DNA of 64,000 nucleotides. Source: Podocnemis expansa. Taxonomy: Eukaryota; Chordata; Testudines; Podocnemididae. The stretch lies in NCBI GenBank assembly GCA_007922195.1, contig ML682123.1:1-64000 (forward strand), read 5' to 3'. The notes under the pieces are model-generated. The model was not told where the DNA came from. It was given only the letters and a program-made list of their open reading frames with translations, and searched no databases. Of this stretch, positions 1-12,200 are shown in pieces (positions within the stretch are counted from its first letter, which is position 1; each line of letters starts with the position of its first letter). A program made the position numbers and the translations under genes.

Positions 1-86
1 GGGGGGCTGTCTTCTACTAAGCCCAGGGTGGGAACTGGCTGACTCAGGAGTGGGGTCTCAGCTCTAACCTTGCACACTCTTTACAG

Positions 87-284
87 CTGGAGCTGGGGCA
101 TGCAATGCAGCTGGTGCATCTGGATGAGAATGAGACCCCTATCCTGGACGAGGAGGCTCTGACCCACTGCCTGGAGCAGGCTGGGGTGTGGGACAACCCT
201 GTCTGCTTGGTGTCCATCATTGGGCAGCAGCACCATGGCAAATCCTTCCTGATGAACTGCCTGCTGCACCGGCTCCAGAATATG
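87..284 (+). CDS. RNF112-like: RNF112-like exon with P-loop (first in window)
   Basis: The acceptor TTTACAG ends at 86 and the donor GTAAGT starts at 285. The exon is 66 codons, phase 0 at both ends. It encodes the first strand of the GTPase domain (VCLVSIIG) and the G1 loop G-Q-Q-H-H-G-K-S, which binds nucleotide phosphates in this family. The ATG at 105 lies inside the exon and is not taken as the start, because coding potential continues in frame to the acceptor. Confidence 0.85.
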
Positions 285-3200
285 GTAAGTGAGGACAGTA
301 GCCCCAGATAAATCCCTGCCCATCACACCATAGACCCTGTCCACCCCGGCAAGACCTCTGCCCCCTTCCACACAGACAACACCCAGCCAGCAATACAGTC
401 CCAACCCTCCCCAGCCCAGTAACCTCCTGCTTCATCCCAGTTCTTGCCCTGTAAGGAGCCAGGTCTTTATTACATAGCAAAGCAGTTAATGAGGCAGGGT
501 TGGAACTTGGATATAAGCAGCTGGAGAACTTCTGGCCACTACTGCGGCAGGTGCCCAGTCACATAGTGCTCCCCAAATTCCCATCTCCACAGAATGTCTC
601 CAAAGTCCTATTATCGTGGTGTCCCTAGGAGACAAACAGGGTGGGATAGTCAGCACCCAGCTGGGTGGAGCCTGAACCCTCCTGTCCATCATACCAGCAG
701 CAACTGGGGCAGGAAAAGAGGTATAAGAGAAGAGTCCTGGAGTTCAGTCTCAAAAGAGCCACCAGAGGGAAAGTACATCTCTCCTCCCCAGCCAGAACCC
801 CAGCTATACCATGGCCCAGCTGAGGAGCTACCTGTAGTCTGTGGCCCTGCTAGAGCTACTCACCACTACTGATCCAGGAAGCTACCAACTGCCAGGGACC
901 CTGGGAAAGCACCAAAACAACTTCTGCCGGAGATCTGAGGATTCTGCCAGCTGCCTGTGTTGAGGACCAACTCTTGCCTAACTATGGCCTGGAGGAGCTG
1001 CCATCCTTCAGTGACCCCAAAGAGCTACCAGACCCAACGCCCTTCAATAATGTCAAGGAACTGTAAACCCTGCAGAATATCCTGAAGAGGCAGAATCAGA
1101 ACCAATAGATCAGGTAGCACCGAGAAAGTGTGCAGGAAGTAATCCAGGGGAGCTGGGCAACAGTCCAGCCACTGTGTTTCCGGTGGCCAAGTTAGAATGT
1201 TGCAGCTGAAGCCCCACTGACCCTTCCCCCTTTTCCACACCATCCCTGGTGTCATTCCCTGATTCCAACCTGTAAATCCCACCGACTGGTGACAGATTGT
1301 GTACCTGCCTCAGGACTTGACCATTGAGGGCTAGAGACAGTTTGTCTGCCAGGCTTCCTTGGGGCTTGGCTACTGACCCTCCTGGCCCTGCAGAAGGGAT
1401 CTGGACTCCTGCACCCTCACTAATTCCCCCTTGAGATTGATCCATACCTGCAAAAGTCATGATAGTGAGGCAGCATAACCTCTCCCAACAGACAGGGAGA
1501 GACAGCCTGACACTTTACATATAGTGGAGAATGCAAGCAATCAGGGCTTCCTGAAATTGAGGGGGCTATCCATAGACTAAATAAAGAATGAGATTGAATG
1601 ACAAGTTGGAGCTGGAGAAGCTCATGAAATGGTGGACTTGGATCCAGCAGCAGCAACAGGCAGCACAACTTCAACAACAGCTGCTCCAGCAACTGGGCGC
1701 CAAGCAAGAAGACCAACATCAGCAGGGCTTTGAGCAACTGGACACTTTGCTCACCCACACTCTGTGACCAACCACCTGAGGAGTGACTACCACCAGGGAG
1801 GGGCATCGCTGGCTAGGGGAAGGACCCGGGTCATGGGCCCAGGCCCCACCCCCAGCCCACAGACCCCGCCCCCTGGCCAGGGACAGGGACAGGCGCCGCC
1901 ACTCCACTGCAGGCGGCCAGGCCCCGCATCCCCAGCGAGGGATGGGGCTGCCGCAGCCCCAGCAAGGGATGGGGCCGCCGCAGCCGCAGGTGGCCAGGCC
2001 CTGCATCCCCGGCCAGGGATGGGGCTGCCACAGCCACCGGCGGCTGGGCCCCAGATCTCCAGCCCAATTGGGCCGGAGATCTGGGGCTCTGGCACTGGGG
2101 TTCAGGGCACATGCCCCGGAGTGCCCAGCACCAGTGACGCCCCTGCCACCAGGGCCCCTTTGATGCTGCTGTGCCTTTCCAAAATGGGCCCAGACGTCTC
2201 CCTGGAAGCCCTCCTTCTGACATTTGAATGTGCAGCCTCAGCAGCTGTATGGGTCATGGAACAGTAGACCATACTTTTGGCACCCACCTGATGGGGTCAA
2301 CCCACATAACCTATAATAACATCTTGAATGAGGTACCCCACAACTATGAACAGGTGAAGGCTGTATTCTGGAAGCTCTGGACATCAACTAGGACACCTTT
2401 TTCCATCAGTTCCATGGGAAAACATACCCTTCCTGGTGCCAGAGCACACACCATGACCCAGGAAATTAAACATGCCAGCTAGAGGTGGCTCCAGCCTGAG
2501 TAACATACCACAACCAAACTACCTGAACAAGTAGTGGTGTAAAAGTTCATCCACATCCTCCTGCCAGGAGAGAAATCCTGAGTCTTGCTGCACTGACCCA
2601 CCAACGTGCAAACTGTGGTGACCCTCATGAAGGACTTCCTCACTGCTTAGGGCCCTTTAGTGCCAACCATGGTGCCTGTGGCCTAAGTGCCTTCCTCAGC
2701 AGGGGGAATCCCCTGTGTCCCAAAAGCTATCATATCTCTGCTGTCACGTCAAGAGTCCTGGTGGGAGACTAAAGTCCCCTGCTCCACTCTGAAACCCCAA
2801 TGATGATTAACTAGCCATAAGTGGGGGGAAGAAACCTGCCTAGCCCCAGGGAGGCCTGGGTACTAGATAAGACTCAGGAATCCCAAGAGAACCAGACATG
2901 ATAGGACCTGTTTTATCTGTGAACATTTCAGCCCACTTCATCTCTGGTCTCTGACTACCGACTGTTCCCCTGGGCAAATGTGTGCAGGTGAGACTTGAGA
3001 CTGGTGTCCTGCAGAGTCCTGGGTGACAATCTCAATACTACTTAGTGGAGAACAGCCCCATGTTCTTGTGGACTCAGCATATGAACAAACCTTTGTATGC
3101 CAACAATGTACACCAAAGATGAGCCAAATGGGGGAGCCCATGTGCCTGCAATGCATCCATGGGTATGAGCTGACCTACTCGAGCATGTCTGCAAACTGAA

Positions 3201-6200
3201 AGTAGACGGGTGACATCAGAGATCATTGTGAGTGTGGTTCTGAAGCTCCCCTATCCAGTAATCATTGGCTGAGACTGGTCTGCATTCAACCAAATTCTAC
3301 ATGCTACCAGTCAGGAAGGGGCCTTGGAGCATCTAGCCCTGGAAGGTGAGCCCACATGCAACCAGGCCAAGGCCACTCATGGTGCCCCACCCAACTATGG
3401 GAGCAACACCACAGAACTGCCTTCAGGGCAAAGGACTTCATCCACTGACAGAAGGGATTGGTTTTAGCAGGGATCACAGCAAGGATCCCACACTGAGTCA
3501 GGCCTACAGCCAGTTGGCCTCAGTCAATGGAAAGCCATCCAACACGTGACATACGGCCCAGTGACCCTACTTTGAGTTGGTCAGAATTACCTATACTGGG
3601 TCACCCAAGATCTCAAAACCCATGATACCCACTCTTACCTCGCTGTGCCATGCTGCCACCATTGGGTGGTGCTCAAGCTGGCCCCTGATGTCGCCATGGC
3701 TAGGCACCTAGGGCAAGGGAAAACCTTGGCTCAGATCTTGGCCCTATTCTTTTGGCCCAGGATGCACCAGGAGGTTAAGGCAATTGTTCTTCCTACCCAG
3801 AGTGTTAACTTCTGGGATCCACAGGGGTCCCAAAAGCCCCGCTGGTCCCCCTGCCATTGGTGGGCACACCTTTTGAGCAGGTAGCCATGGACCTGGTGGG
3901 GCCCCTTGCCAAGAGTGCCAGCAGGCGCCAATATATGTTGTTTAACTTGGTCTAAACCAATCATTTCTCTGAGACCATCCCTCTCTGTTCTGCTATGGCC
4001 AGGGAAGGATGGTCTGGTGCTTTATACCTACCTTCAAAATGCTGCTCTTTGTATGGGAGAATCTCTAAATTATAATCTTTTACAAACATGTCTCTACATG
4101 CCACCTGTGACCCTAGCTAGATCAAAGGAACCACTTACAATATTATTTAACGTCAATATTACAGTAATACATATATAATAGGCTATGTTGGGTCCATTAG
4201 AAGGGTCATAATTTGCTAAGTATGGGGATATTGTTTATGTGGATGCGTAATATCTATATTGAAAGCTATGATATGTTTGACATATCTGTATTTCAACTTT
4301 TGCTTTGTTTCTGTGAAACACCGCGGGTAAAATAGCAGCAGCAGTAACCCTGCTTAATGGCCCATTAAGGAAACTCATAGGTTCAATGGCCTCAGGGGGA
4401 AAAGCCAGGTCTACACCTGATGCATCACCAGGACTTAGTCATGTGAGTCTGGACTCTATTATTCCTGTAAATGTTGACAAGCAGCAAGGAAAAGGCCCAG
4501 GAGGGACATAAAGGACAGCTCCACCACTTCCATTTTGTCTTCAGTCATCTTTCAGTCTTCAACCATCTCCTACCTCTGAATCTACTCTACAGCTTAAGCT
4601 GTGAAACAAAGGACTGAGACCCATCCAAGTACTGAATGTAAACAGAGGGATTATACAAACCTGCAGGCTACAGATTCTACTGAGAACCTGATGTATATGG
4701 ACTTTTAAAATCATTTGTATGTATCTGATTGATTTAATCCTGTCAATTTTAAAAGGGATAGCCGTGTTAGTCTAGTCCAGTGGAAAAACAACAAGGAGTT
4801 GTGTGGCAATTTAAGACTAACAGATTTATTTTGTGCATGAGCTTTCGTGGGAGAAGATCCCACTTCCTCAGATGCTTCGAAGATGGGTGAACCTGCAGAA
4901 AGGAATGAAACTAAATGCAAGGGGGTGTAAAACATAGGATCAGGTCATAAAGTAACAGCAAATCAGAGCAGTTTACAGGCTCAAACCATGGGAACCCTGA
5001 AGTCAAATTACCCTTTGTAATGGAAAAAGAATCCATAGTCTCGATTTAGTCCTGCTTTCACAGAATTTAGCTTGCATATTAATTCAAGTTCTGCTCTGAT
5101 TTGCTGTTACTTTATGACCTGATCCTATGTTTTACACCCCCTTGCATTTAGTTTCATTCCTTTCTGTAAGTTCACCCATCTTCGAAGCATCTGAGGAAGT
5201 GGGATCTTCTCCCACGAAAGCTCATGCAAAAAATAAATCTGTTAGTCTTAAAGTGCCACACAACTCCTTGTTGATTTAATCCTGTAACTGTTCTCTTAGG
5301 GTATGTCCACACAGGGTTCTTATTTCGAAACAACCTCGGTTGTTTCAAAATAAAAATTCTCACGTCCACATGACGTACCATTATTTCGAAACAAAAGGAC
5401 CCGTTGTTTCAAAACCATGGTCATTGTTTCAAAACTGTTGAACGTGCTTCGATATCAAAATAGCCGTTGTTTTGAAACGGCTGTTTCGAAACAATGGTGT
5501 TCAGACACGTTGTTTCGAAACAACGGGCATTATTTCGAAACAACTGTTTTGAAACAACAAGTCCAAACGGCCTTATTTCAAAATAACCATTTTGAAATAA
5601 CAGCTGTTTCAAAAGCAGGCTTTCCCTTAATTCGAATTAACAAACTGTTAATTCAAATTAACTTATTTCAAAATAAGGATTTTATTTCAAAATAACTCAT
5701 TTCAAAATGGGTTATTTCAAAATAACGGTGTATGTGTGGACATAGCCTTATACTTTGTCTCTTTCCTTTTATAATAAACCTTTGGTTTTAGTTACTAAAG
5801 CATTGGCTGGCAGTGTGGTATTTTGGGTAAGAGCCAAACATACTGATCTGGTAATGTAGCTGATACTTTGGGCTTCTTGATGACCAGTATGGGGAATGAG
5901 AAGTGTAGTTTGTTGGTGGTGCAGAAGTCTGACTTCAGTGTCAATCACCAGTGCTTGGAAAATTTGCTCTCCTTTTGCAACCTGATCCTGGCACTTTCAG
6001 GTGACTACCCTAGGCATGGATGGGTCACAGCCTCTATATCAAATGTCTCCTGGCCCTAGCCAGTGCCCCCTCCTATACCAGGCCCTGGCTCCAGTTACCG
6101 AGGCACCATCCTTCAACCATAGCCACTCTAGCAGTCCCCCAAGGCCTCTCCCCTGCCCCTGCTTCCTACTCCCTCCCCTTTCGGGACTCCAAACTACATC

Positions 6201-9200
6201 TTGTTCCTTACTGACCTTGTCCTGGTTGTCCACTACAGGAGGTCATGGATGAGTCATGGATTAGCCAAGAGCATGGGACCCTAGAGGGTTTTGTGTCTCG
6301 CACTGGGACAGTGACTGTGACCAGGGGTGTGTGGATATGGGACCAGCCCTTCTGGATGCAGTCGAAGGACAAGAAGGTGAGTGGGTCAGGAAACAGAAGG
6401 GCTGGAACAGCAGGGGAAGGGAGGGGAATGGGGACCTGGGTGGCAGGGTTTCAGCCCTGGGGTTCCCAAAAGGCATGACAGTGAGGAGTAAGGGGAGTTC
6501 AAAGCTTGATCCTACTTCCCAATGGCCCATCTCCTGACAGCATGCCCAGCAGTAGTGCAAAGGCCAGGCAGAGATGTGGATGGCGTTAGTGCAGTGCACC
6601 TGACATTCTGACTAGTCGATCTGTCCATGTGTCTGCCCCTGCAGGTAGCCATGTTCCTGGTGGACACTGAAGGCTCCCTGGACCTGCAGCGCCACATGGA
6701 GACCAGCATCAAACTCTCTGTCTTCAGCATCTTGCTCAGCTCCTACTGGGTGGGGTGCCGGGCTGTGGGGGATGGGCAGAGGTCAGCGGGGAGCAACAGG
6801 GGTTTCAGAAGAGGGAGCTGTGTAATGAGGAGTGAGGAGGATTGCCATGCTGTGGGTGGTGGGGTGGGGAATATCATGCTGCAGGATGGGGCAGTGTGGG
6901 GTCTTTGAGGGGGGAGCTGACCTTTTATTCTGATTATTTTCTAGATTTTTAACATTCCCAGATTGTTTACACGGGCAGATGCAGATTATATGGAGGTGAG
7001 TGGGGCAGGGGATAGATGCAGCTCTGCTGATCCAGACCTGGCAGCCTTGTCCCTGCTGAGGAGGACCCAGGACAATGTGAGGATTGGGGATGGGGGCAGT
7101 CTAGAAGCTTTGCAGCCAATGTTGATGGCTACAAAGTCCTGGAGATCTTGCCCCAGGCCATGGTTCTGGTGCGCAGTGACCCTGAACAATCACACATCAC
7201 TAGTAACTAATAAAATATTAGCAATTGTTGTATTCATGGCTAATTACCATTATCTGGCAACTGTCATTCATTAGCCCCATTACTTACCAATGGTGGGTGA
7301 TTACTGCTAGGCGCTGGCTCTCCTGTAAGTCCAGTGGAGAAGATGTTTCCATATCCAGAACAAATCTCCTAAGATAAGTCCACATGAGGCTTTTATTTTG
7401 AAACAATGACCGTTGTTTCAAAATAAAAGTTACGTCCAAACGACATTTCCTTATTTTGAAATGATGGGAACCCATCATTTCGAAATAACATCCGTCATTT
7501 CAGAACAATAAAATCTAGGTTGTAATCAAAATAGTGGTTATTTCAAAATGGTTGTTTCGAAATAACATCATTCAGATGTGTTATTTTGAAATAACAGTTA
7601 TTTCAAAATAACACTTTTGCCCTTCTTCCAGGGTGCCTTCCTTTTTCTATATACTGGGTGGGGGCATGACCCAGGGAGGGGTCCATGTTGCCACACCTCC
7701 CATGCTGCCCCTCTCCTGAAGTGAAATAGCAAGTCCTGTGTCCGGACATGGTATTTCACTTTAAGGGTTTCCCTTATTTCGATTTAATATTTGCTTATTT
7801 TGATTTAAGTTATTTTGAAATAAGGTTTTTATTTCAAAATAACTCATCTTGACATAAGTTATTTCAAAATAAGAGTTTACGTGTGAACACAGCCCTAGGC
7901 TATGTCTACACTAGCCAGTTAGTCCAGACTAAGACTAATTTGATCTGTGTTTGCACTAGCCTTTGGCTAGTCCAAAATAAAAAATTGCTTAGTTCAGACT
8001 AGCCAAAGCTTAGTCTGAACTAATAAATCCAATTGTTGAGTGCAAACTAAGCGCTTAATTCAGACTAAGTGTGATATAGACATGGACTAATGGTAGTTTG
8101 AACTTTTTAAGTTTTAAGTTTCAATTTAGACATTAGTTTCAACTAGCCACATGTCTGAGTTCAAACTAAAAAGTTAGTTCATACTCAGCCACACAGCTAG
8201 TTCGAAATAAAAAGCTGCGGTTAGTCGACTAAACTAGGACTCAGGGGCATCGCTGGCACCTGGCACCAGGGACACATGCCACAAGTCCTAGTGCCAGTGC
8301 CCTGAATGGCTGGCATGCCCTCTGCCTCTCCCAGCCCCAGAGTGATATTTCGTTTCTGATTGTTAGTTATCTGCCATTTTACTTTTCTGATTTTGCTAAG
8401 TGACAGTCTAACTTCTTTGACTGCTTTTCCAGTTTCAGTTCCTGGTTTTCTGATTCTAATGAGTAGTTTTCCTCTTTTGACTGTCTTTTCAGACACCGAT
8501 TATTGTCTTCCTGAATTTAGTCATTGGTTTTCCCTGTCTTCAGTGACTGTTTTGTGGTTTTTTTGTTTTGTTTTTTATAATCAGCTACTAGATTTTCAAG
8601 TATTACATTTATATCTGTCATTACTGGTGTTAATTTATAGATATTAGAGACTATATTTTCTCTCTTAATTTAATGTTTTATCCCTTGAATGATCAGATTC
8701 TGTTTAGTTTAATCAATGCTTATTTTGTGTCACCCACTTGATTGCTCATTTTTAGTCACCTGATGATCAAAGCAGATATTTTTGCCATTTATCTTTCTTT
8801 GCACTGCAGATATTCATTCAGGTTGCAAAGGAGATTGGAAAGACCTACAATTTCCTCCCAATTCAAGTGAGTCCTCATCTCCCAAAATCCGCTGATATGG
8901 TGATGAAATGCTGGTTCCACTCTCATGCTCTCCCATCAGCCTACCTGATTCTTACTATTCATCATTTCTATCTCCAGAGTATCTCAGTGCCCCGATCCTA
9001 GACCACAACTTTGTTGTGCCAGGCTCTGGACAAACCCAGAACAAAGAGCCAGTCCCTATCCCCATTATTTTCTTTCCATACCCATGTCTTTCCAAGTACC
9101 CAATTTCCGTGGGCTGGATAGGACAGAAATCTCTAACTCTGGTCTCTCTGGATATGTCTACACTGCCACAGATATTATGAAATAATTATTTTGAAATAAC

Positions 9201-12200
9201 TATTTCAAATTTATTTCAAAGTAATGATTTCAAAATAACATTATTTTGAAATTAGTATTTCAACGTAGGAGTCCAGTGAAGACTCTATTTCAAAATAAGG
9301 TAGGACTTCTTATTTCAAAACAGAAAGTCTTCACTAGACTTTCTATTTCAAAAGAGGAAAGACAACGTAAAGTATAGGGTTATTTTGAAAAAAGCCAATT
9401 CCGTGGCTTGGAATGGCAGTTTAAGAAATAGCTATTTTGAAAGAATCAATATTTCAAAATAAATCCAGGTTTTAGTATTTTGAAATAACAAAGCACTTAT
9501 TTTGAAATAGCAAAATGCCAGCATGGACAGACATAAAGATACTTTTTCAAAATAAGCCTCCTTCTTTCAAAAATAACTTTGCAGTGTAGACAGCCTCTCT
9601 GCCCCCAGCCCTAGAGGGACCCTTGTCCTATATCCTCTATTGCAGCATGTGGACCTGTTGGTGAGAGATTGGCAGTTAACCAAAGCCTACGGAGAGGACG
9701 GGGGACAAGGACATCTCAGTGACCTCACAAAGGTGATGATCGGGGCAGGGAGTCCTACTTCTTCATGGAAACAGCAGCTGCAGCTTTGGGGCAGTGCTGA
9801 ACATTTCCACTGCAAGTTCGACTTCCTGCTAAAGGCTGCAAATATTGCTTTGATTCCTGCAGCAACTGGAGGCCTCTGCTGAACATTCTGCAGTTTTGGA
9901 AGCCCTGAGGGCGAGCAGCACCCACTGTTACCTACTGCCCCACCCTGGAACTGAGTTCATCAAGAGCAGTATGCCAGCTGGTAAGAGACACCATCTGCTA
10001 GTCCAGCCCCAATTTCCGTCTTTCTTCACTGTGCTCAATACCAATCCCTGCCCCCACTTCCATCCGTACAACTGCACCCCCAAAATCCCAGTGCATAGCT
10101 GTAGACATTCATTAGCACAGATCGAATCTGATGCATAGAGCCCTGCAAATCCGCAGATATCTGCATTATATCCGCATCTGTGGATACAACACGGATATCC
10201 GCAGACCATTTCTTGTGGATGCAGATCAGATATGGATCCACATATTTTTATCTGCACACAGCTAAAGCCCTGCAAATATGTGGATATCCACAGATATCCG
10301 CATTATATCTGCATCCATGGATATAACACAGATATCCGCGAGTCGTTTCTTGCAGATGCAGGTTGGATATGGATCCATGTATTTGTATCCATGCAGGGCT
10401 CTACTGATAGACGCCTCCTGGTGATGATTCTGGGGAATTGGTCAAATGTTCTCTTGTCATATGAACTGTACTCCATCTCTCCCAGTTTGTTTGGTGCCTC
10501 AGCCCTACAGCCAAGTCTTATTTTCTCAGTTCTCCCCTTCCAGGATATGGTCCAGTCCAGGCAGGCTCACTCAGAGACAGTGACCACTGTGACCCGGATC
10601 TCCTGGGATAACCTCCTGACTATGCAAAAATCACGGCAAGCTGCAAAACCAGGGGCCAAACCACTGATGAGTAATACTTAAACCAGTCTCCCAGTCAGTA
10701 ACTAAATATGCTTCTGATTCCCTACACCGATCATAACAAAATAGAAACAGCCCCCTTTATTGCACATCAGCTCCTCCGGTCCCCACCTAGCCACTGGTCT
10801 CTTTAAAGAAATAGGTTCTCCTGACACTAAAGGGTCAGCCACATTACCCAGTAAATTATAGGCTTGGATATAAAATACCATGCTGCCAGCCAATCATTTA
10901 ATCACTACTACTAAAGGCTTAATATGAAAAGAAAAGAAATAAAATATGAGAGATGTTAAAGGGTCAGAGTGAATCACATACATACAAATGATTTGGAGTC
11001 CACAGAAAGCAAGTCCTTAAAGAATTTGGAGTTTGCAGGTTAGTCCAGTTCCTCTGGTAGACACCCAGGAACTGTGTGGATCTTACTCTGTTGTTCAGTT
11101 GTAGCAGAATAGTTCCAGAGATAGTTGTCGGTTGGAAATTGGAGACTGAAGACAAAATGCAGATGGGGCCACTGCCTTTTTGTCAACTTTGGCCTTCCCC
11201 CTCTGAGTGGAATATTTTTACAGTTCAAAATTGAGTTGAGTCACATGGGCAAGTCCCAGTCCTTTGGCAGGTTTTTCCCATCAGGTCACTGTAGCTGTGA
11301 GCTTCCTTAACGAGCCATTAAGGGGACAATGGTTTTGCAACCACTCAGTCTGGGAGTACTGTAGAATAAAATAACTCGTCATAGAAATAAAACAAACATA
11401 TTCCTAACTTCTAGTACAGATATGGCACCTATATATAAACCATATAATCATTCCTAGCAGATTACAACCTTTCTATTGGTACCAAACATGTCATATCACA
11501 TATAAATTATTGCAAATATGAAAGTTTAGTATGAAAGGTAATCATAAACAATCCCCTATACCCAGACTGCGTCACAACCACCACTAGTCCTGTTGTCACC
11601 CTTTAGTTCTCTGGGGGAGGCAAACTGGGCCTGCCCACTTCTCTGGGCCATGGACCATAAAGCATCCTGTGTGCTAGACCTTCATGTCATATCAACATCC
11701 AACAGAGTTCATTGCGTCTCATGGGCCATGTCTGTGCCACCCCCAGGTACCTCTTACACTTATATCTGGGGCTGGGCTCTGGCCAAGCCCCAGAAGTCTT
11801 CGGAGAGCTCTCCCTTGTCCTGCCTCCTACTGCTAACCCAAAAGCTTTTCATTCCACCTCTCAAGCCAGGGTCAGACTGCTCAGAGCTGGAGCTGCAGCC
11901 TTCTTACCTACAAGCTTCTGGCTCTGCAGCTATCTGCTGCCATTGGCTGCTCCCTTCTGCAGAGCTTATAACCCCTTAACTACTGAGTGGGGCAACCACC
12001 CAGCTACACCAGCTCACCTCCCTTGACTTGGAACTGATTCCACTGCCCACCAGGGTCACTGCATCTGTCTGGAAGGCAGGATATGTGGGCAAGCACTGCT
12101 GATGAGCTTAGGTGAGGGCACAATGCTGTTAGGAAAGGGGTTTGGGTGAGGTCACTGGGTACCCTGATTAGACCTACAAGCATCCCCAGCACCACCCTGT

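Larger units (their letters stand above)
1600..4020 (+). mobile_element. decayed Gmr1-like Ty3/gypsy retrotransposon (gag, linker, integrase)
   Basis: Three degraded coding blocks occur in order. 1600-1765: a Gln-rich helical Gag start (WIQQQQQAAQLQQQLLQQL). About 2300-2650: a SCAN-like capsid with PGARAHTMTQEIKHA, RWLQPE, EQVVV, KFIHILLPGEKS and TVVTLMKDFL, broken by several stops and a frameshift. 3240-4000: IIG-DWSAF protease-end text, a linker (KDPTLSQAY) and an integrase N-part and start of core with HLGQGKTLAQILALFFWP, PLVGTPFEQ-like and AMDLVGPLAKSA. Integrase follows the protease linker without reverse transcriptase between them. That is the pol order known for Gmr1-like elements (PR-IN-RT). 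RT itself is absent, so the 3' part is lost. A GC-rich block (1766-2200) interrupts Gag. It is an inactive fossil inside the RNF112-like intron. Confidence 0.7.
4313..5860 (+). mobile_element. LTR-like sequence split by two later insertions
   Basis: Sequence at 4313-4743, 5286-5295 and 5751-5860 reads as one unit once the Penelope insertion (4744-5270) and the TIR element (5299-5747) are removed. It has LTR-like features: a start TGTGAAACACC, CT-rich text and the polyadenylation hexamer AATAAA (about 5773) near its 3' end. No flanking target duplication was identified, so LTR identity is tentative. Confidence 0.4.

Noticed and set aside
1764..2267. Long open frames on both strands in a GC-rich block
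   Set aside because: They are open in several frames because of repeated GC-rich units; no motif, splice context or start fits a gene.
5172..5695. Small frames rich in Phe-Glu-Thr/Phe-Arg-Asn-Asn repeats (also near 44049-44578 and 56765-57037)
   Set aside because: These are translations of the TTTCGAAACAA palindromic repeat, not proteins.
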